From Mycolicibacterium rhodesiae (lineage in GTDB: Bacteria > Actinomycetota > Actinomycetes > Mycobacteriales > Mycobacteriaceae), in the NCBI RefSeq assembly GCF_002086695.1, contig NZ_MVIH01000009.1, positions 62,001 through 126,000 of the forward strand: a DNA stretch of 64,000 nucleotides. Reading direction: 5' to 3'. Below are positions 27,042-35,039 of the stretch, piece after piece; the first letter of the stretch is position 1; each line of letters opens with the position of its first letter. The position numbers were made by a program, and so were the translations under genes. A model generated the notes under the pieces. It had not been told where the DNA came from, did not search any database, and saw nothing but the letters and a program-made list of their open reading frames with translations.

Positions 27042-27736
27042 CGCTTTTCCGCGCGGATCACCACGATCTCCTCCTGCCGCCTGCCTGCAGGAAGCATACC
27101 GATCTTCTCCATCCAGGACGCCCGGGCGCTCAGCACCGGCCCGAACGGAATGATCTGGCGGAGAACAACGTCCGCGTCCAACCCGGCGCCGCGCAAGCGG
27201 CTCAACGACTGCTCGGTGTCCGAGAACTCCGACTGCACGATCAGCATCATTCCGCTTTCGCTGAGCAGTTCGGCAGCCGAGTCACACAGCGGATTCAGCA
27301 CCTGGCGACCGTCGACGCCGGCATTCCAGGCCGTCGACGGACCCACTTCGCAAGAGATTTCCTCGAGGTGGGCATCGGGACTCGTTGGCACATAAGGCGG
27401 ATTGGAAACGACGAGGTCGAAGGGACCCGCTGCAAGGGCATCGCCCCAGGTACCCAGCCGCGTGTCGACTCCGACGCCGGCCAGTTCGGCGTTGTCGGCC
27501 GCACATCGAACTGCTTTGGGGCAGATGTCGAATGCGGTGACACTGCGAGCTCCCAATTGTGCGGCCGCGATCGCGATCACACCGCTTCCCGTGCAGAGAT
27601 CAACGACACGGCGCCCGGTCACGGCGCCGGTGAGAGTCATGGCTTCGATGAGCAATTGCGAATCATGTTGCGGCGCATACACGCCGGGAACAGCTGCAAT
27701 CGAACTTTGAACGTCGGGGTAGAGAATGGTCAACAT
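27038..27736 (-). CDS. HemK2/MTQ2-type methyltransferase
   Basis: 232 residues. SAM-binding region VVDLCTGSGVIAIAAAQ and catalytic motif NPPY (SNPPYVPTSP), which methylates an amide or amine nitrogen in protein glutamine (PrmC/MTQ2), rRNA or DNA. It lacks the N-terminal helical domain of PrmC, so it is not the release-factor methylase of a typical bacterium. First gene of a two-gene operon with the CDGSH protein. Target unknown. Confidence 0.88.
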   Translation of the reverse strand: MLTILYPDVQSSIAAVPGVYAPQHDSQLLIEAMTLTGAVTGRRVVDLCTGSGVIAIAAAQLGARSVTAFDICPKAVRCAADNAELAGVGVDTRLGTWGDALAAGPFDLVVSNPPYVPTSPDAHLEEISCEVGPSTAWNAGVDGRQVLNPLCDSAAELLSESGMMLIVQSEFSDTEQSLSRLRGAGLDADVVLRQIIPFGPVLSARASWMEKIGMLPAGRRQEEIVVIRAEKR

Positions 27737-27858
27737 TGGCCTTTCGACAGTCGATCGCGCCCGTGTTTTCTCACCGCGCTGCGAGATACATGCCCGATTA
27801 CGTGGGCGTTAAACCCGCTGATGGTTTGCCCGCCTCGACGACAGGGAAGGCGTTCGGT

Positions 27859-28557
27859 GTGAAAGCTTCCGATCTAGCAGCCCTGCCCATCGCCGCCGGA
27901 GCCGCGCTGCGGCAGCGTCGCCTCTTCCATCCCAGCGGCGTGTTGGCCAACGGCGCGATCGAGCGGTTGTCGCCACCACATGAAGGTCTTCCGGTCGAAT
28001 CCGGCAACATCGTCGGGCGCATCTCCAAAGCGGTCGGCACACCCGGTGCTCTACCGGATGCCGCGGGGCTGGCCTGGCGGATGCCGCCTGCCCCGTTCGC
28101 GGCCACCCCGTGGGATGTTCTGCTGGTGTCGGCGGGTTTCGGATCGGGCTCCTTCGTGCCCAACCGGGTCGCGCTGCGTGCGGTGACGTCATGGTCCGAG
28201 GCCGTGTACTCGAGCCTGTTGCCGCTGCGATACGAAGGCGAGCTGTGGTGGATCCGCGCTCGCCTCGCCACACCGGTCGGCGGCTCAGGATTGTCACTGC
28301 AGGCCGTGCACCAACGAATCAACGGCGACGGCCTCGAATTCGACGTTGAGCAAGCACGTGGAAACAGCGAATTCGAGCCGATGGCGACCCTGCGGCTCAC
28401 CGAGGTGGTGCCGTTGACCGCGCACTCCGAGCATGACGTCTCCTTCGACCCGGTCCGCCACAGCGCACCCGATGTTCAGGTCTGGCCGGAGTGGTTGCGG
28501 AACTTCCGGGCTTTGGCCTACCGCAGCAGCCGCGAAGGACGCGACGCCGAGTCCTAA
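27859..28557 (+). CDS. Conserved protein with possible catalase-fold core
   Basis: 232 residues. RLFHPSGVLANGAIERL, then GNIVGRISKAVGTPGALPDAAGLAWRM, resembles the catalase segment HAKG-G-F ... VARFSTVAGERGSPDTxRDPRGFALKF, including the strand that follows the haem His; the His itself has a counterpart in FHPSG, but no catalase Asn or haem Tyr is evident. GTG 27859 has GGGAAGG upstream; an ATG at 27790 and a TTG at 27736 extend the frame but have poor codon bias. Function unknown. Confidence 0.65.
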   Translation: MKASDLAALPIAAGAALRQRRLFHPSGVLANGAIERLSPPHEGLPVESGNIVGRISKAVGTPGALPDAAGLAWRMPPAPFAATPWDVLLVSAGFGSGSFVPNRVALRAVTSWSEAVYSSLLPLRYEGELWWIRARLATPVGGSGLSLQAVHQRINGDGLEFDVEQARGNSEFEPMATLRLTEVVPLTAHSEHDVSFDPVRHSAPDVQVWPEWLRNFRALAYRSSREGRDAES

Positions 28558-28727
28558 TCTGGCGGCTCCTGGTCGGGCAAGTCGGCAACGTCAGGGGCCA
28601 CTTCGCGGGTGGCCATGCCACCCTGGCCGCCCTTGTCCGCGGGACCGGGCCTGCCGCCGCGTGGCTCGTCCTGGTGATCGTCGGTGTAGTCGGCGTGGTC
28701 TTCCTCATCCGAGGTGGGGTCGGTCAT
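28554..28727 (-). CDS. Candidate small acidic disordered protein
   Basis: 57 residues from ATG 28727 to TAG 28554. The first 20 residues are strongly acidic (DEEDHADYTDDHQDE), the middle is Gly/Pro-rich and the end again acidic (DVADLPDQEPPD). Third codon positions are mostly G or C. It fills the space between the catalase-like gene (its stop overlaps by three bases) and the hemerythrin gene. No known domain. Confidence 0.5.
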   Translation of the reverse strand: MTDPTSDEEDHADYTDDHQDEPRGGRPGPADKGGQGGMATREVAPDVADLPDQEPPD

Positions 28728-28814
28728 GACCACCGGGATTACCCGGCGCCATTCGTTTCAACCCATTGGTGGGGGGTATCACGCCACCACACTGCCGATT
28801 ACGAGGGGAAATAC

Positions 28815-29399
28815 ATGGATGCGTTGAGTTTTCTGCGAGCCGACCACGAGAGCGTACTGGGCATGTTCGAGGTGCTCGACGGCGCGCCCGCAGGCAGCGG
28901 TGCCGTGCAGAGCGGTCTGGGCACGATGGTGACGAACCTGGTAATCGCCGAGTCGCAACACGAGGCGATCGAAGAGCAGCTGTTCTGGCCGCTTGTGCGT
29001 AAAGCTCTCGACAACGGTGACGAACTGGCCGACACGGCGATCGCCCAGGAGCAAGAAGGTAAGAAGCTTCTACAGCGACTTGAGGACGGTAAGCCCGGTG
29101 AGCCCGACTTTCACGATGCCTTGGCGGAGTTCATCAAGGCCGGACGCGAGCACATCGCCTTCGAACAGGACCAGGTGTGGCCGCTCCTGCACTCTGCTGT
29201 CGGCCACGCCGAACTCGAACAGCTCGGTCAAAAGTTGGCGGTGGCAAAGAAAATCGCGCCGACCCGTCCGCACCCCGATACTCCGCCCAGCGCGCTTGTC
29301 CAGCAGACGATGGGTACCGCGGCAGCGATCGTCGACCATGCCCGTGACGCCGTGAGCGGCCGCGCGGCCGACAACCCGCCGGATCCTCAGAGTCACTGA
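28815..29399 (+). CDS. Hemerythrin HHE-domain protein
   Basis: 194 residues. Di-iron ligand motifs sit in LRADHESVLGMFE (10-17), ESQHEAIEEQLFWPL and GREHIAFEQDQVWPLL, the H-(H)xxxE-type spacing of bacterial hemerythrins. It probably binds O2, NO or peroxide. The C-terminal 50 residues are Ala/Pro-rich. ATG 28815 follows GAGGGGA. Convergent with the manganese catalase gene across the hairpin at 29411-29446. Confidence 0.88.
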   Translation: MDALSFLRADHESVLGMFEVLDGAPAGSGAVQSGLGTMVTNLVIAESQHEAIEEQLFWPLVRKALDNGDELADTAIAQEQEGKKLLQRLEDGKPGEPDFHDALAEFIKAGREHIAFEQDQVWPLLHSAVGHAELEQLGQKLAVAKKIAPTRPHPDTPPSALVQQTMGTAAAIVDHARDAVSGRAADNPPDPQSH

Positions 29400-29410
29400 C
29401 GCAATGAACA

Positions 29411-29446
29411 ACAAAGCCGGCCCCGGATCACCGGGGCCGGCTTTGT
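29411..29446. terminator. Perfect 16-bp stem hairpin, bidirectional terminator
   Basis: ACAAAGCCGGCCCCGG (29411-29426) and CCGGGGCCGGCTTTGT (29431-29446) form a perfect stem with loop ATCA. The A-rich base on one side and T-rich on the other give a U tract for both directions. It lies between convergent hemerythrin and manganese catalase genes. Confidence 0.85.
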
Positions 29447-29458
29447 CGATTCACTCAA

Positions 29459-30352
29459 TCAGCTTGTGGCGACGCGCTGTTCATGGGTGAACGGCTTCTC
29501 GCTGTCCACGTTGGGCGTGCCACCCGGGCTGCGCTGCTCGCCCTTGTTCTTCCGCGTGTCCCCACCGAGCCATTGCTCGGCCGGATTCGCGACGTACTCC
29601 CATTCCATACCCTCCGGCCACGGACCCTGGCCCTGATTCCACGGGCCCCGGACGTCGCCGTCCCCGTTGGACATATTGAAGGCGACGTTCTGGAATCTGT
29701 CGTCGCCGGCCAGATGCCCGGGCGGAAAGTTGACCGGCAGGTCGTTGATGGCCGCGGTGAACTGCTGGTAGTGCGCGACTTCCCGGGTCATCAGGAACGT
29801 CAGCGTGTCCTGAACGCCGGGGTCGTCGGTGAACTGCTTGAGGTACTCATAGACGATCTTGGCGCGCGATTCGGCGGCGAGATTACTCCGAAGATCCACT
29901 GAGGGATCACCGTTGGAATTCACGTAGGCGCCGCTCCACGGCACGCCCTGGGAGTTGCTGACGTCGGGGCCGCCTCCCGTGAGCGCAAAATACAGGGGAT
30001 TCACCGCAACCTGGTGAATCACCGACTCGCGACCGTCCGCGCTGGCGATCGCCGGCATCCAATCACATTGCTCGTGAGCAACTTTCAGATCATCATTGAG
30101 TCCATCGAGCAGCATGGTGATCATCGACCCGACCATCTCGAGGTGGCTCAGTTCCTCGGTGGCGATGTCCATGAACAGGTCGTACATCTTCGGGTTCTTA
30201 CCGCGCAGGATGAAGGCCTGGGTGAAGTACTGCATGGCTGCCTTCAATTCGCCGTTGGCGCCGCCGAATTGTTCCTGCAGCAGTCTGGCGAAACGCGGAT
30301 CAGGCTGATTGACCCGCACCTCGAATTGAAGGTCTTTGTTGTGGATGAACAT
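29459..30352 (-). CDS. Manganese catalase
   Basis: 297 residues. The four-helix bundle carries the dimanganese ligands Glu35 (NGELKAAMQYF), Glu67 and His70 (TEELSHLEMVG), Glu161 (AAESRAK) and His194 (REVAHYQQF). The C-terminus has the usual GPWNQG-rich arm that wraps the hexamer. It degrades H2O2 without haem; the window also has haem katA. Stands alone on the minus strand. Confidence 0.95.
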   Translation of the reverse strand: MFIHNKDLQFEVRVNQPDPRFARLLQEQFGGANGELKAAMQYFTQAFILRGKNPKMYDLFMDIATEELSHLEMVGSMITMLLDGLNDDLKVAHEQCDWMPAIASADGRESVIHQVAVNPLYFALTGGGPDVSNSQGVPWSGAYVNSNGDPSVDLRSNLAAESRAKIVYEYLKQFTDDPGVQDTLTFLMTREVAHYQQFTAAINDLPVNFPPGHLAGDDRFQNVAFNMSNGDGDVRGPWNQGQGPWPEGMEWEYVANPAEQWLGGDTRKNKGEQRSPGGTPNVDSEKPFTHEQRVATS

Positions 30353-30435
30353 CCGTCCCCCTTCTACGTTGTGGGTCTGGCCCGGTTACCCCGCCGGTTC
30401 GGTGCCAAACGCCTCGTGGAATAAGGGATTTGCGA

Positions 30436-31422
30436 TCAGTTGGCGGCATCCCGCAGTTTGGCCAACAACGGTTCGGCCGCCTTCGCCAGGAATTCGTCCT
30501 GCCCCTCATCACCGATCTGCACGAGTGCGATATCGGTGAATCCGGCCTCCCAGTACGCCCTCACCGCTTCGACGATGGCGTCCAGGTCAGGTCCGCACGG
30601 AATGCTGTCAGCGACGTCCTGCGGCCTGACGAACTGCGTGGCGCCCGCGAATCCGGCCGGGGTCGGTAGGTCGGCGTTGACATCCCAGCCGCCGCCGAAC
30701 CAGCGGAACTGGTCGTGCGCCCGCTGGATCGCGGCATCGCGGTCGGGATCCCAGCACACCGGGATCTGCCCGATGACCCGGCCGCCACCGGCCAGACCGG
30801 TGGCCTGGCGCGCACCGTGCCAGGCGTCGACCAGTTTGCCGTCGGGTTCCACGGCGATCAGGTGGTCACTGACGGCCGCGAAGGATTCCACCGATCGCTC
30901 GCCCGACATCGCGACACCGATGGTGACCGGTTCGTCGGGGACGTCCCATATCCGTGCCGAATCGACTTCGAAGTACTCGCCCTTGTGGTCGACGAGCTCG
31001 CCGCTCAACAGCTCGCGGATGACGACGATCGCTTCTTTGAGCATGTCCTGACGGCGCTGGATCGTCGGCCACCCCTTGCCGACGACGTGCTCGTTGAGGT
31101 TCTCGCCGGAACCCAGGCCGAGGGTGAATCGCCCGTCGGCCAGGATCTGCAGGGTGGCGGCCTGCTGCGCGACAACGGCGGGGTGATAGCGCATCGTCGG
31201 GCATGTGACGTAGGTGTAGAGCGCCACCCGGTCGGTCGCGTGTGCGACCGCCCCCAGCGTCGTCCAGGCATTGGGGGCGTGGCCTTGGGAGGTCAGCCAG
31301 GGCGAGAAGTGGTCACTGGAGACTTCGAAGTCGAAGCCTGCTTGTTCGGCCGAAACAGCGTAGCGCACAAGGTCTTTGGGCCCGCTCTGCTCGGTCATCA
31401 GGGTGTATCCGAAGCGCGTCAT
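30436..31422 (-). CDS. F420-dependent LLM-class oxidoreductase
   Basis: 328 residues, TIM barrel. MTRFGYTLMTEQSGPKDLV at the start, FEVSSDHFSPW (strand 2), YVTCPTMRYHPAVVAQ and LGLGSGENLNEHV are the typical F420 / phosphate-binding segments of the FGD-like TIGR03557 group. These enzymes reduce or oxidise a substrate with coenzyme F420 typical of mycobacteria. The substrate here is unknown, and the protein is not glucose-6-phosphate dehydrogenase itself. Single gene, minus strand. Confidence 0.9.
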   Translation of the reverse strand: MTRFGYTLMTEQSGPKDLVRYAVSAEQAGFDFEVSSDHFSPWLTSQGHAPNAWTTLGAVAHATDRVALYTYVTCPTMRYHPAVVAQQAATLQILADGRFTLGLGSGENLNEHVVGKGWPTIQRRQDMLKEAIVVIRELLSGELVDHKGEYFEVDSARIWDVPDEPVTIGVAMSGERSVESFAAVSDHLIAVEPDGKLVDAWHGARQATGLAGGGRVIGQIPVCWDPDRDAAIQRAHDQFRWFGGGWDVNADLPTPAGFAGATQFVRPQDVADSIPCGPDLDAIVEAVRAYWEAGFTDIALVQIGDEGQDEFLAKAAEPLLAKLRDAAN

Positions 31423-31466
31423 GCGCGACGAGTACCCCGCCGTCGGAGACCGAAACGACCAGCGAC

Positions 31467-31931
31467 CTACAAGCGCGCTTTGACCGCGGCGGACAACCGC
31501 GAACCGTCGGCCTTGCCCGCGGCGATCGCGTTGGCCGCCTTCATCACCAAACCCATCTGCTTGGTCGACGGGCGCTCACCGATTTCCTCGGCCACCTGGG
31601 CGATCGCGGTGTCGGCCACATCGGCCACCTCGGCGTCGGTCAGCGGAGTCGGCAGGTACTCGTCGATGATCCGGGCCTCGGCGTGTTCCTCTGCGGCCAG
31701 CTCGCCGCGTCCGTTCTGGGTGTAGATCTCGGCGGACTCGCTGCGCTTCTTGGACTCCCTCGCCAGGACCTTCAGCACCTCCTCGTCGGAGAGATCTCGC
31801 GCCTGCTTGCCGGAGACCTCCTCGGTCTGGATCGCCGCGAGCAGCAGCCGCAGCGTCGCGGTACGCAACTTGTCCTGGGTCTTCATCGCCTCGGTGAGGT
31901 CCGATCTCAGTCGGTCCTTGAGCTCCGCCAT
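31467..31931 (-). CDS. GatB/YqeY-family protein (Rv3688c-like)
   Basis: 154 residues. MAELKDRLRSDLTEAMKTQDKL is the classic YqeY start and QMGLVMKAANAIAAGKADGSRLSAAVK its end. YqeY shares a helical domain with the GatB tail and has been linked to tRNA amidotransfer without proof. ATG 31931; an upstream in-frame ATG (31991) is not supported. It resumes the M. tuberculosis gene order after the accessory block. Confidence 0.92.
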   Translation of the reverse strand: MAELKDRLRSDLTEAMKTQDKLRTATLRLLLAAIQTEEVSGKQARDLSDEEVLKVLARESKKRSESAEIYTQNGRGELAAEEHAEARIIDEYLPTPLTDAEVADVADTAIAQVAEEIGERPSTKQMGLVMKAANAIAAGKADGSRLSAAVKARL

Positions 31932-32010
31932 GGCGCAAACGCTACGCGCCGGGATGGGGAGGACATGGGAGGACGTTGAGAAATACTCCACCGCTCGACA
32001 GGATGGGCTG

Positions 32011-32043
32011 ATGAGCTATGACGTCGGGGACGTTCGCCGGTGA
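32011..32043 (+). CDS. Possible ten-codon leader peptide overlapping the next gene
   Basis: ATG 32011 to TGA 32041-32043 encodes MSYDVGDVRR; its stop overlaps the GTG start at 32040 as GTGA. Such overlap allows translational coupling in mycobacteria, and the GTG gene has no clear ribosome site of its own (its upstream is the leader). Coding status unproven. Confidence 0.3.
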   Translation: MSYDVGDVRR

Positions 32044-33254
32044 CGGTACCGCCTGCCGGACCCCCGGGACCGCCGCCGGGATGGCCTGGTCAACCGCCCT
32101 TCCCTGGGCCCGGATATCCCCCGCCGGGCTACCCACCGCCGGGTTATCCCCCGCCGGGCTACCCACCACCGGGCTACGGGCCACCGGGATATCCGCCGCC
32201 CGGATATCCCCCGCCGGGTTACCCACCACCGGGCTACGGGCCACCGGGATTCCCGCCGCCCGGCTACGGACCGCAGCTGCCCATGGCGGCCAAACCGGGC
32301 ATCATCCCGCTGCGGCCGCTGTCGCTCAGCGACATCTTCAACGGCGCGGTCGGCTACATCCGAGCCAACCCGAAGGCCACGCTGGGCCTGACGACGGTCG
32401 TCGTGGTGATCACTCAAGCCTTGGCGCTGATCCTGCAGCTGGGCCCGCTGCTCTCGATGGGCAAGGTGGGCACGCAAACCGGCGAGGAGCTGTCCACGCC
32501 GGCGTTGGTGGGTTCCGCGGCGTCGAGTGTGACCAGCGGGCTGACCACAGCCCTGGCCGGAATTCTGCTGTCCGGCATGCTCACCGTCGTGGTGGGCCGA
32601 GCGGTCTTCGGCACCAAGATCACCGTCGGCGAGGCGTGGCAGCGCCTCCGCGGCAGGCTGTGGGCACTGATCGGCTTCAGCGCCATCGAAGTCCTCGCCG
32701 TCGTGGTGTTGGTCGGGGTGGTCGTGGCGGTCATCGTCGGTGTTGCGGTGGCCGGCAACGGCACCGCTGCGGTGATCGTCGGCATTCCGCTGGTGCTCGG
32801 GTTGATCTCTGCGCTGGTCTACCTCTACACGGCGCTCTCGTTCGCGCCGGCCGCAGTCGTGCTCGAGCGTAAATCGATCATGGGATCCATCCGGCGCTCG
32901 TTCGGCTTGGTGCGCAACCACTTCTGGCGCATATTCGGCATCCGGCTGCTGGCGTCGGTGGTGGCCGGGGTCATCGCCGGAGCGGTCGCCGTTCCGTTCA
33001 GCATCGCCGGGCAGGTGTTTCTTCTCGGAGCGGACTCGTCGGGCCCGATCATCCTCGCCACGACGTTGACCGCCGTCGGAGGTGCGATCGCACAGATCAT
33101 CGTCGCGCCGTTCACCGCGGGTGTGACGGTGCTGCTGTACACCGACACCCGCATCCGCGCGGAGGCGTTCGATCTGGTGCTGCAGACCGGTGCCACCGCG
33201 GCGCCCGCGGACACCGCGGCCGCCGACGATCTGTGGCTCACACCCGGGCGCTGA
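32040..33254 (+). CDS. Multi-pass membrane protein with GYPPP repeat N-terminus (Rv3689-like)
   Basis: 404 residues. The N-terminal 80 residues are a cytosolic Pro/Gly/Tyr repeat (GYPPP and GYGPP units); six or more membrane helices follow from about residue 110, in the layout of the glycerophosphoryl-diester-phosphodiesterase membrane domain or DUF7847 group. LRPLSLSDIFNGAVGYIRANPKATL precedes the first helix and ERKSIMGSIRRSFGLVRNHFWRIFGI is a typical mid-protein signature. GTG 32040 overlaps the candidate leader stop. Role unknown; possibly a scaffold. Confidence 0.82.
   Translation: MTVPPAGPPGPPPGWPGQPPFPGPGYPPPGYPPPGYPPPGYPPPGYGPPGYPPPGYPPPGYPPPGYGPPGFPPPGYGPQLPMAAKPGIIPLRPLSLSDIFNGAVGYIRANPKATLGLTTVVVVITQALALILQLGPLLSMGKVGTQTGEELSTPALVGSAASSVTSGLTTALAGILLSGMLTVVVGRAVFGTKITVGEAWQRLRGRLWALIGFSAIEVLAVVVLVGVVVAVIVGVAVAGNGTAAVIVGIPLVLGLISALVYLYTALSFAPAAVVLERKSIMGSIRRSFGLVRNHFWRIFGIRLLASVVAGVIAGAVAVPFSIAGQVFLLGADSSGPIILATTLTAVGGAIAQIIVAPFTAGVTVLLYTDTRIRAEAFDLVLQTGATAAPADTAAADDLWLTPGR
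32110..32265 (+). repeat. In-gene tandem repeat coding GYPPP/GYGPP units
   Basis: 15-bp units nested in a 60-bp period: bases 32161-32190 recur exactly at 32221-32250. The repeat can change length by slippage or recombination without frameshift, altering the Pro-rich tail. Confidence 0.75.
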
Positions 33255-33267
33255 CGCGCCGATCACC

Positions 33268-33921
33268 ATGCCTGTCATCGACATCGACCGGGAGACCGCT
33301 CACGACGCGGCTCAGCGTGAGCTGGCCAAACCGATCTACCCGAAGGAATCGTTGACCGACCGGCTCAACGAGTGGCTTCAGGAACTGCTGTACCGGGTGA
33401 TCGCCAAGGGCGCGTCCATTCCCGGCGGGTGGCTGACCATCGCGGTGCTGGCGATCGTGGTGCTGGTGGCGTTCATCGTCGCGGTGCGCATCGCCAAGCG
33501 GACGATGCGCACCAACCGGGGTGGTGACGCTGGTCTGTTCGGCACCCGCGAACTCAGTTCGGCCGAACACCGGGCCACCGCGCAGGCGTATGCGGCGCAA
33601 GCTAACTGGGCTGCGGCCATCCGGCACCGGCTTCGCGCCGTGGCCCGCCACCTCGAGGAGACCGGGCTGCTCAACTCGGTCCCGGGCCGCACCGCCAACG
33701 AGCTCGCAGCGGATGCCGGCCAGCTGCTCCCGGACTTCGGTGGCGAGTTACGCCGGGCGGCAACGGTGTTCAACGATGTCACCTACGGCGAGCAGCCCGG
33801 CACCGAACCTGACTATCGGATGGTCGCCGCCCTCGACGAAGCCCTGCGCCGACACGCCGGCCCGGTCGGTTCCGAAGGCGATGCTCCGGTCGTCACCGAC
33901 ACCTGGGCCCCGCTGCGGTGA
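33268..33921 (+). CDS. DUF4129-domain membrane protein (Rv3690-like)
   Basis: 217 residues. N-terminal region (RELAKPIYPKESLTDRLNEW), one membrane helix (about 54-76), then a cytosolic DUF4129 domain with HRATAQAYAAQANWAAAIRHRL and the conserved PGRTANELA. DUF4129 proteins co-occur with MoxR and DUF58 partners. Its TGA overlaps the GTG of the next gene (GTGA). Start ATG 33268 follows the preceding gene by 13 bases, so this cluster is one operon from 32040. Confidence 0.88.
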   Translation: MPVIDIDRETAHDAAQRELAKPIYPKESLTDRLNEWLQELLYRVIAKGASIPGGWLTIAVLAIVVLVAFIVAVRIAKRTMRTNRGGDAGLFGTRELSSAEHRATAQAYAAQANWAAAIRHRLRAVARHLEETGLLNSVPGRTANELAADAGQLLPDFGGELRRAATVFNDVTYGEQPGTEPDYRMVAALDEALRRHAGPVGSEGDAPVVTDTWAPLR

Positions 33922-35039
33922 GCGCCACCCTCGGCCAGCGGTGGCGCACCGGACGCTGGATTGCCGTGGCGCTGATCGTGATCTCGGCGATCGCGGCGGT
34001 CAGTGCGTTCCTCACCGCGCCGCGCCCGGGCGGCCGGATGGATCCGGACTCCACCGGCCCCGACGGCGCACATGCCCTGGTCGCGCTGCTGCGCGACCGC
34101 GGTGTCGACGTCGTGGTCGCCGACACCGTGGCCGATGTCGAGAATGCCGCCCGCCCGGACACCCTGCTGCTCGCAGCTGAGACGTACAACACCCGGGGCG
34201 AGGATCTGCTGACCCGGCTGGCGGACGTCCCCGGTGACCGGCTGGTGCTCGAACCCACCTCGCGGGCGCGGCAGGCGCTGGCCGCCGACATCCGTCTCGG
34301 CGGTGCCAGCCTGCTGACCTCTGAACCCGATTGCGATCTGCGCGAGGCAACCCGCGCCGGGACCGTGCAATTGGGCGCCACCGACACCTATGAGAAGGCG
34401 GGCGACGTCGATGTGACCCGCTGCTACGGCGGCGCGGTGGTGCGCTACCAGGACGGCGGACGCACCGTCACCGTGGTCGGCAGCGCGGACTTCATGACCA
34501 ACGGTGGCCTGCTCAGCGAGGGCAACGCGGCGCTGGCGATGAATCTGGCCGGTGACCGGCCACGACTCATCTGGTATGCCCCGCAGAAGCCGGAAGGAGA
34601 AGGGGCACAAGGCTCGTCGCTCACCGATCTGATGCCCGACGCAGTCAACTGGCTGGTGTGGCAGCTGTGCCTGGTGGTGGTGCTGCTGGCCGTATGGCAG
34701 GGTCGCCGGTTGGGACCGCTGGTCGCCGAGAAACTGCCGGTGGTGGTGCGGGCGTCTGAAACGGTGGAGGGTCGCGCCCGGCTCTATCGGTCCCGCCGAG
34801 CCCGCGGACAAGCCGCCGAAGCCCTGCGTACCGCGACGCTACAGCGACTGGCACCGCGACTCGGTCTGGGCCCCAACGCCTCTCCTGCGGCGGTGACATC
34901 CGCGGTCGCGCAGCGCTACGCCGGGGATCCAAACACCGTGCAGCATCTGCTGTACGGACCGCCCCCGTCGACCGATACCGATCTGCTTCAACTAGCCCAC
35001 TCACTCGACGACATCGAAAGGCAGGTCACGACGTCGTGA
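33918..35039 (+). CDS. DUF4350-domain membrane protein (Rv3691-like)
   Basis: 373 residues. One N-terminal helix (about 12-33), an extracytosolic DUF4350 (GATase-like) domain with GPDGAHALVALLRDRGVDVV and FMTNGGLLSEGNAALAMNL, a second helix (about 245-262), and a cytosolic tail of basic helices. It lacks the catalytic residues of amidotransferases and probably binds a partner in a MoxR-associated complex. GTG overlaps the preceding stop, and its stop overlaps the moxR2 start by four bases. Confidence 0.86.
   Translation: MSATLGQRWRTGRWIAVALIVISAIAAVSAFLTAPRPGGRMDPDSTGPDGAHALVALLRDRGVDVVVADTVADVENAARPDTLLLAAETYNTRGEDLLTRLADVPGDRLVLEPTSRARQALAADIRLGGASLLTSEPDCDLREATRAGTVQLGATDTYEKAGDVDVTRCYGGAVVRYQDGGRTVTVVGSADFMTNGGLLSEGNAALAMNLAGDRPRLIWYAPQKPEGEGAQGSSLTDLMPDAVNWLVWQLCLVVVLLAVWQGRRLGPLVAEKLPVVVRASETVEGRARLYRSRRARGQAAEALRTATLQRLAPRLGLGPNASPAAVTSAVAQRYAGDPNTVQHLLYGPPPSTDTDLLQLAHSLDDIERQVTTS

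Noticed and set aside
32110..32265. Short repeats that could suggest a CRISPR array
   Set aside because: The units are 15 bp, contiguous, without unique spacers and in frame as GYPPP codons.
32016..33284. A 422-codon open frame on the minus strand
   Set aside because: It mirrors the GYPPP-repeat membrane protein gene and gives Arg/His/Asp-rich sequence without a fold.
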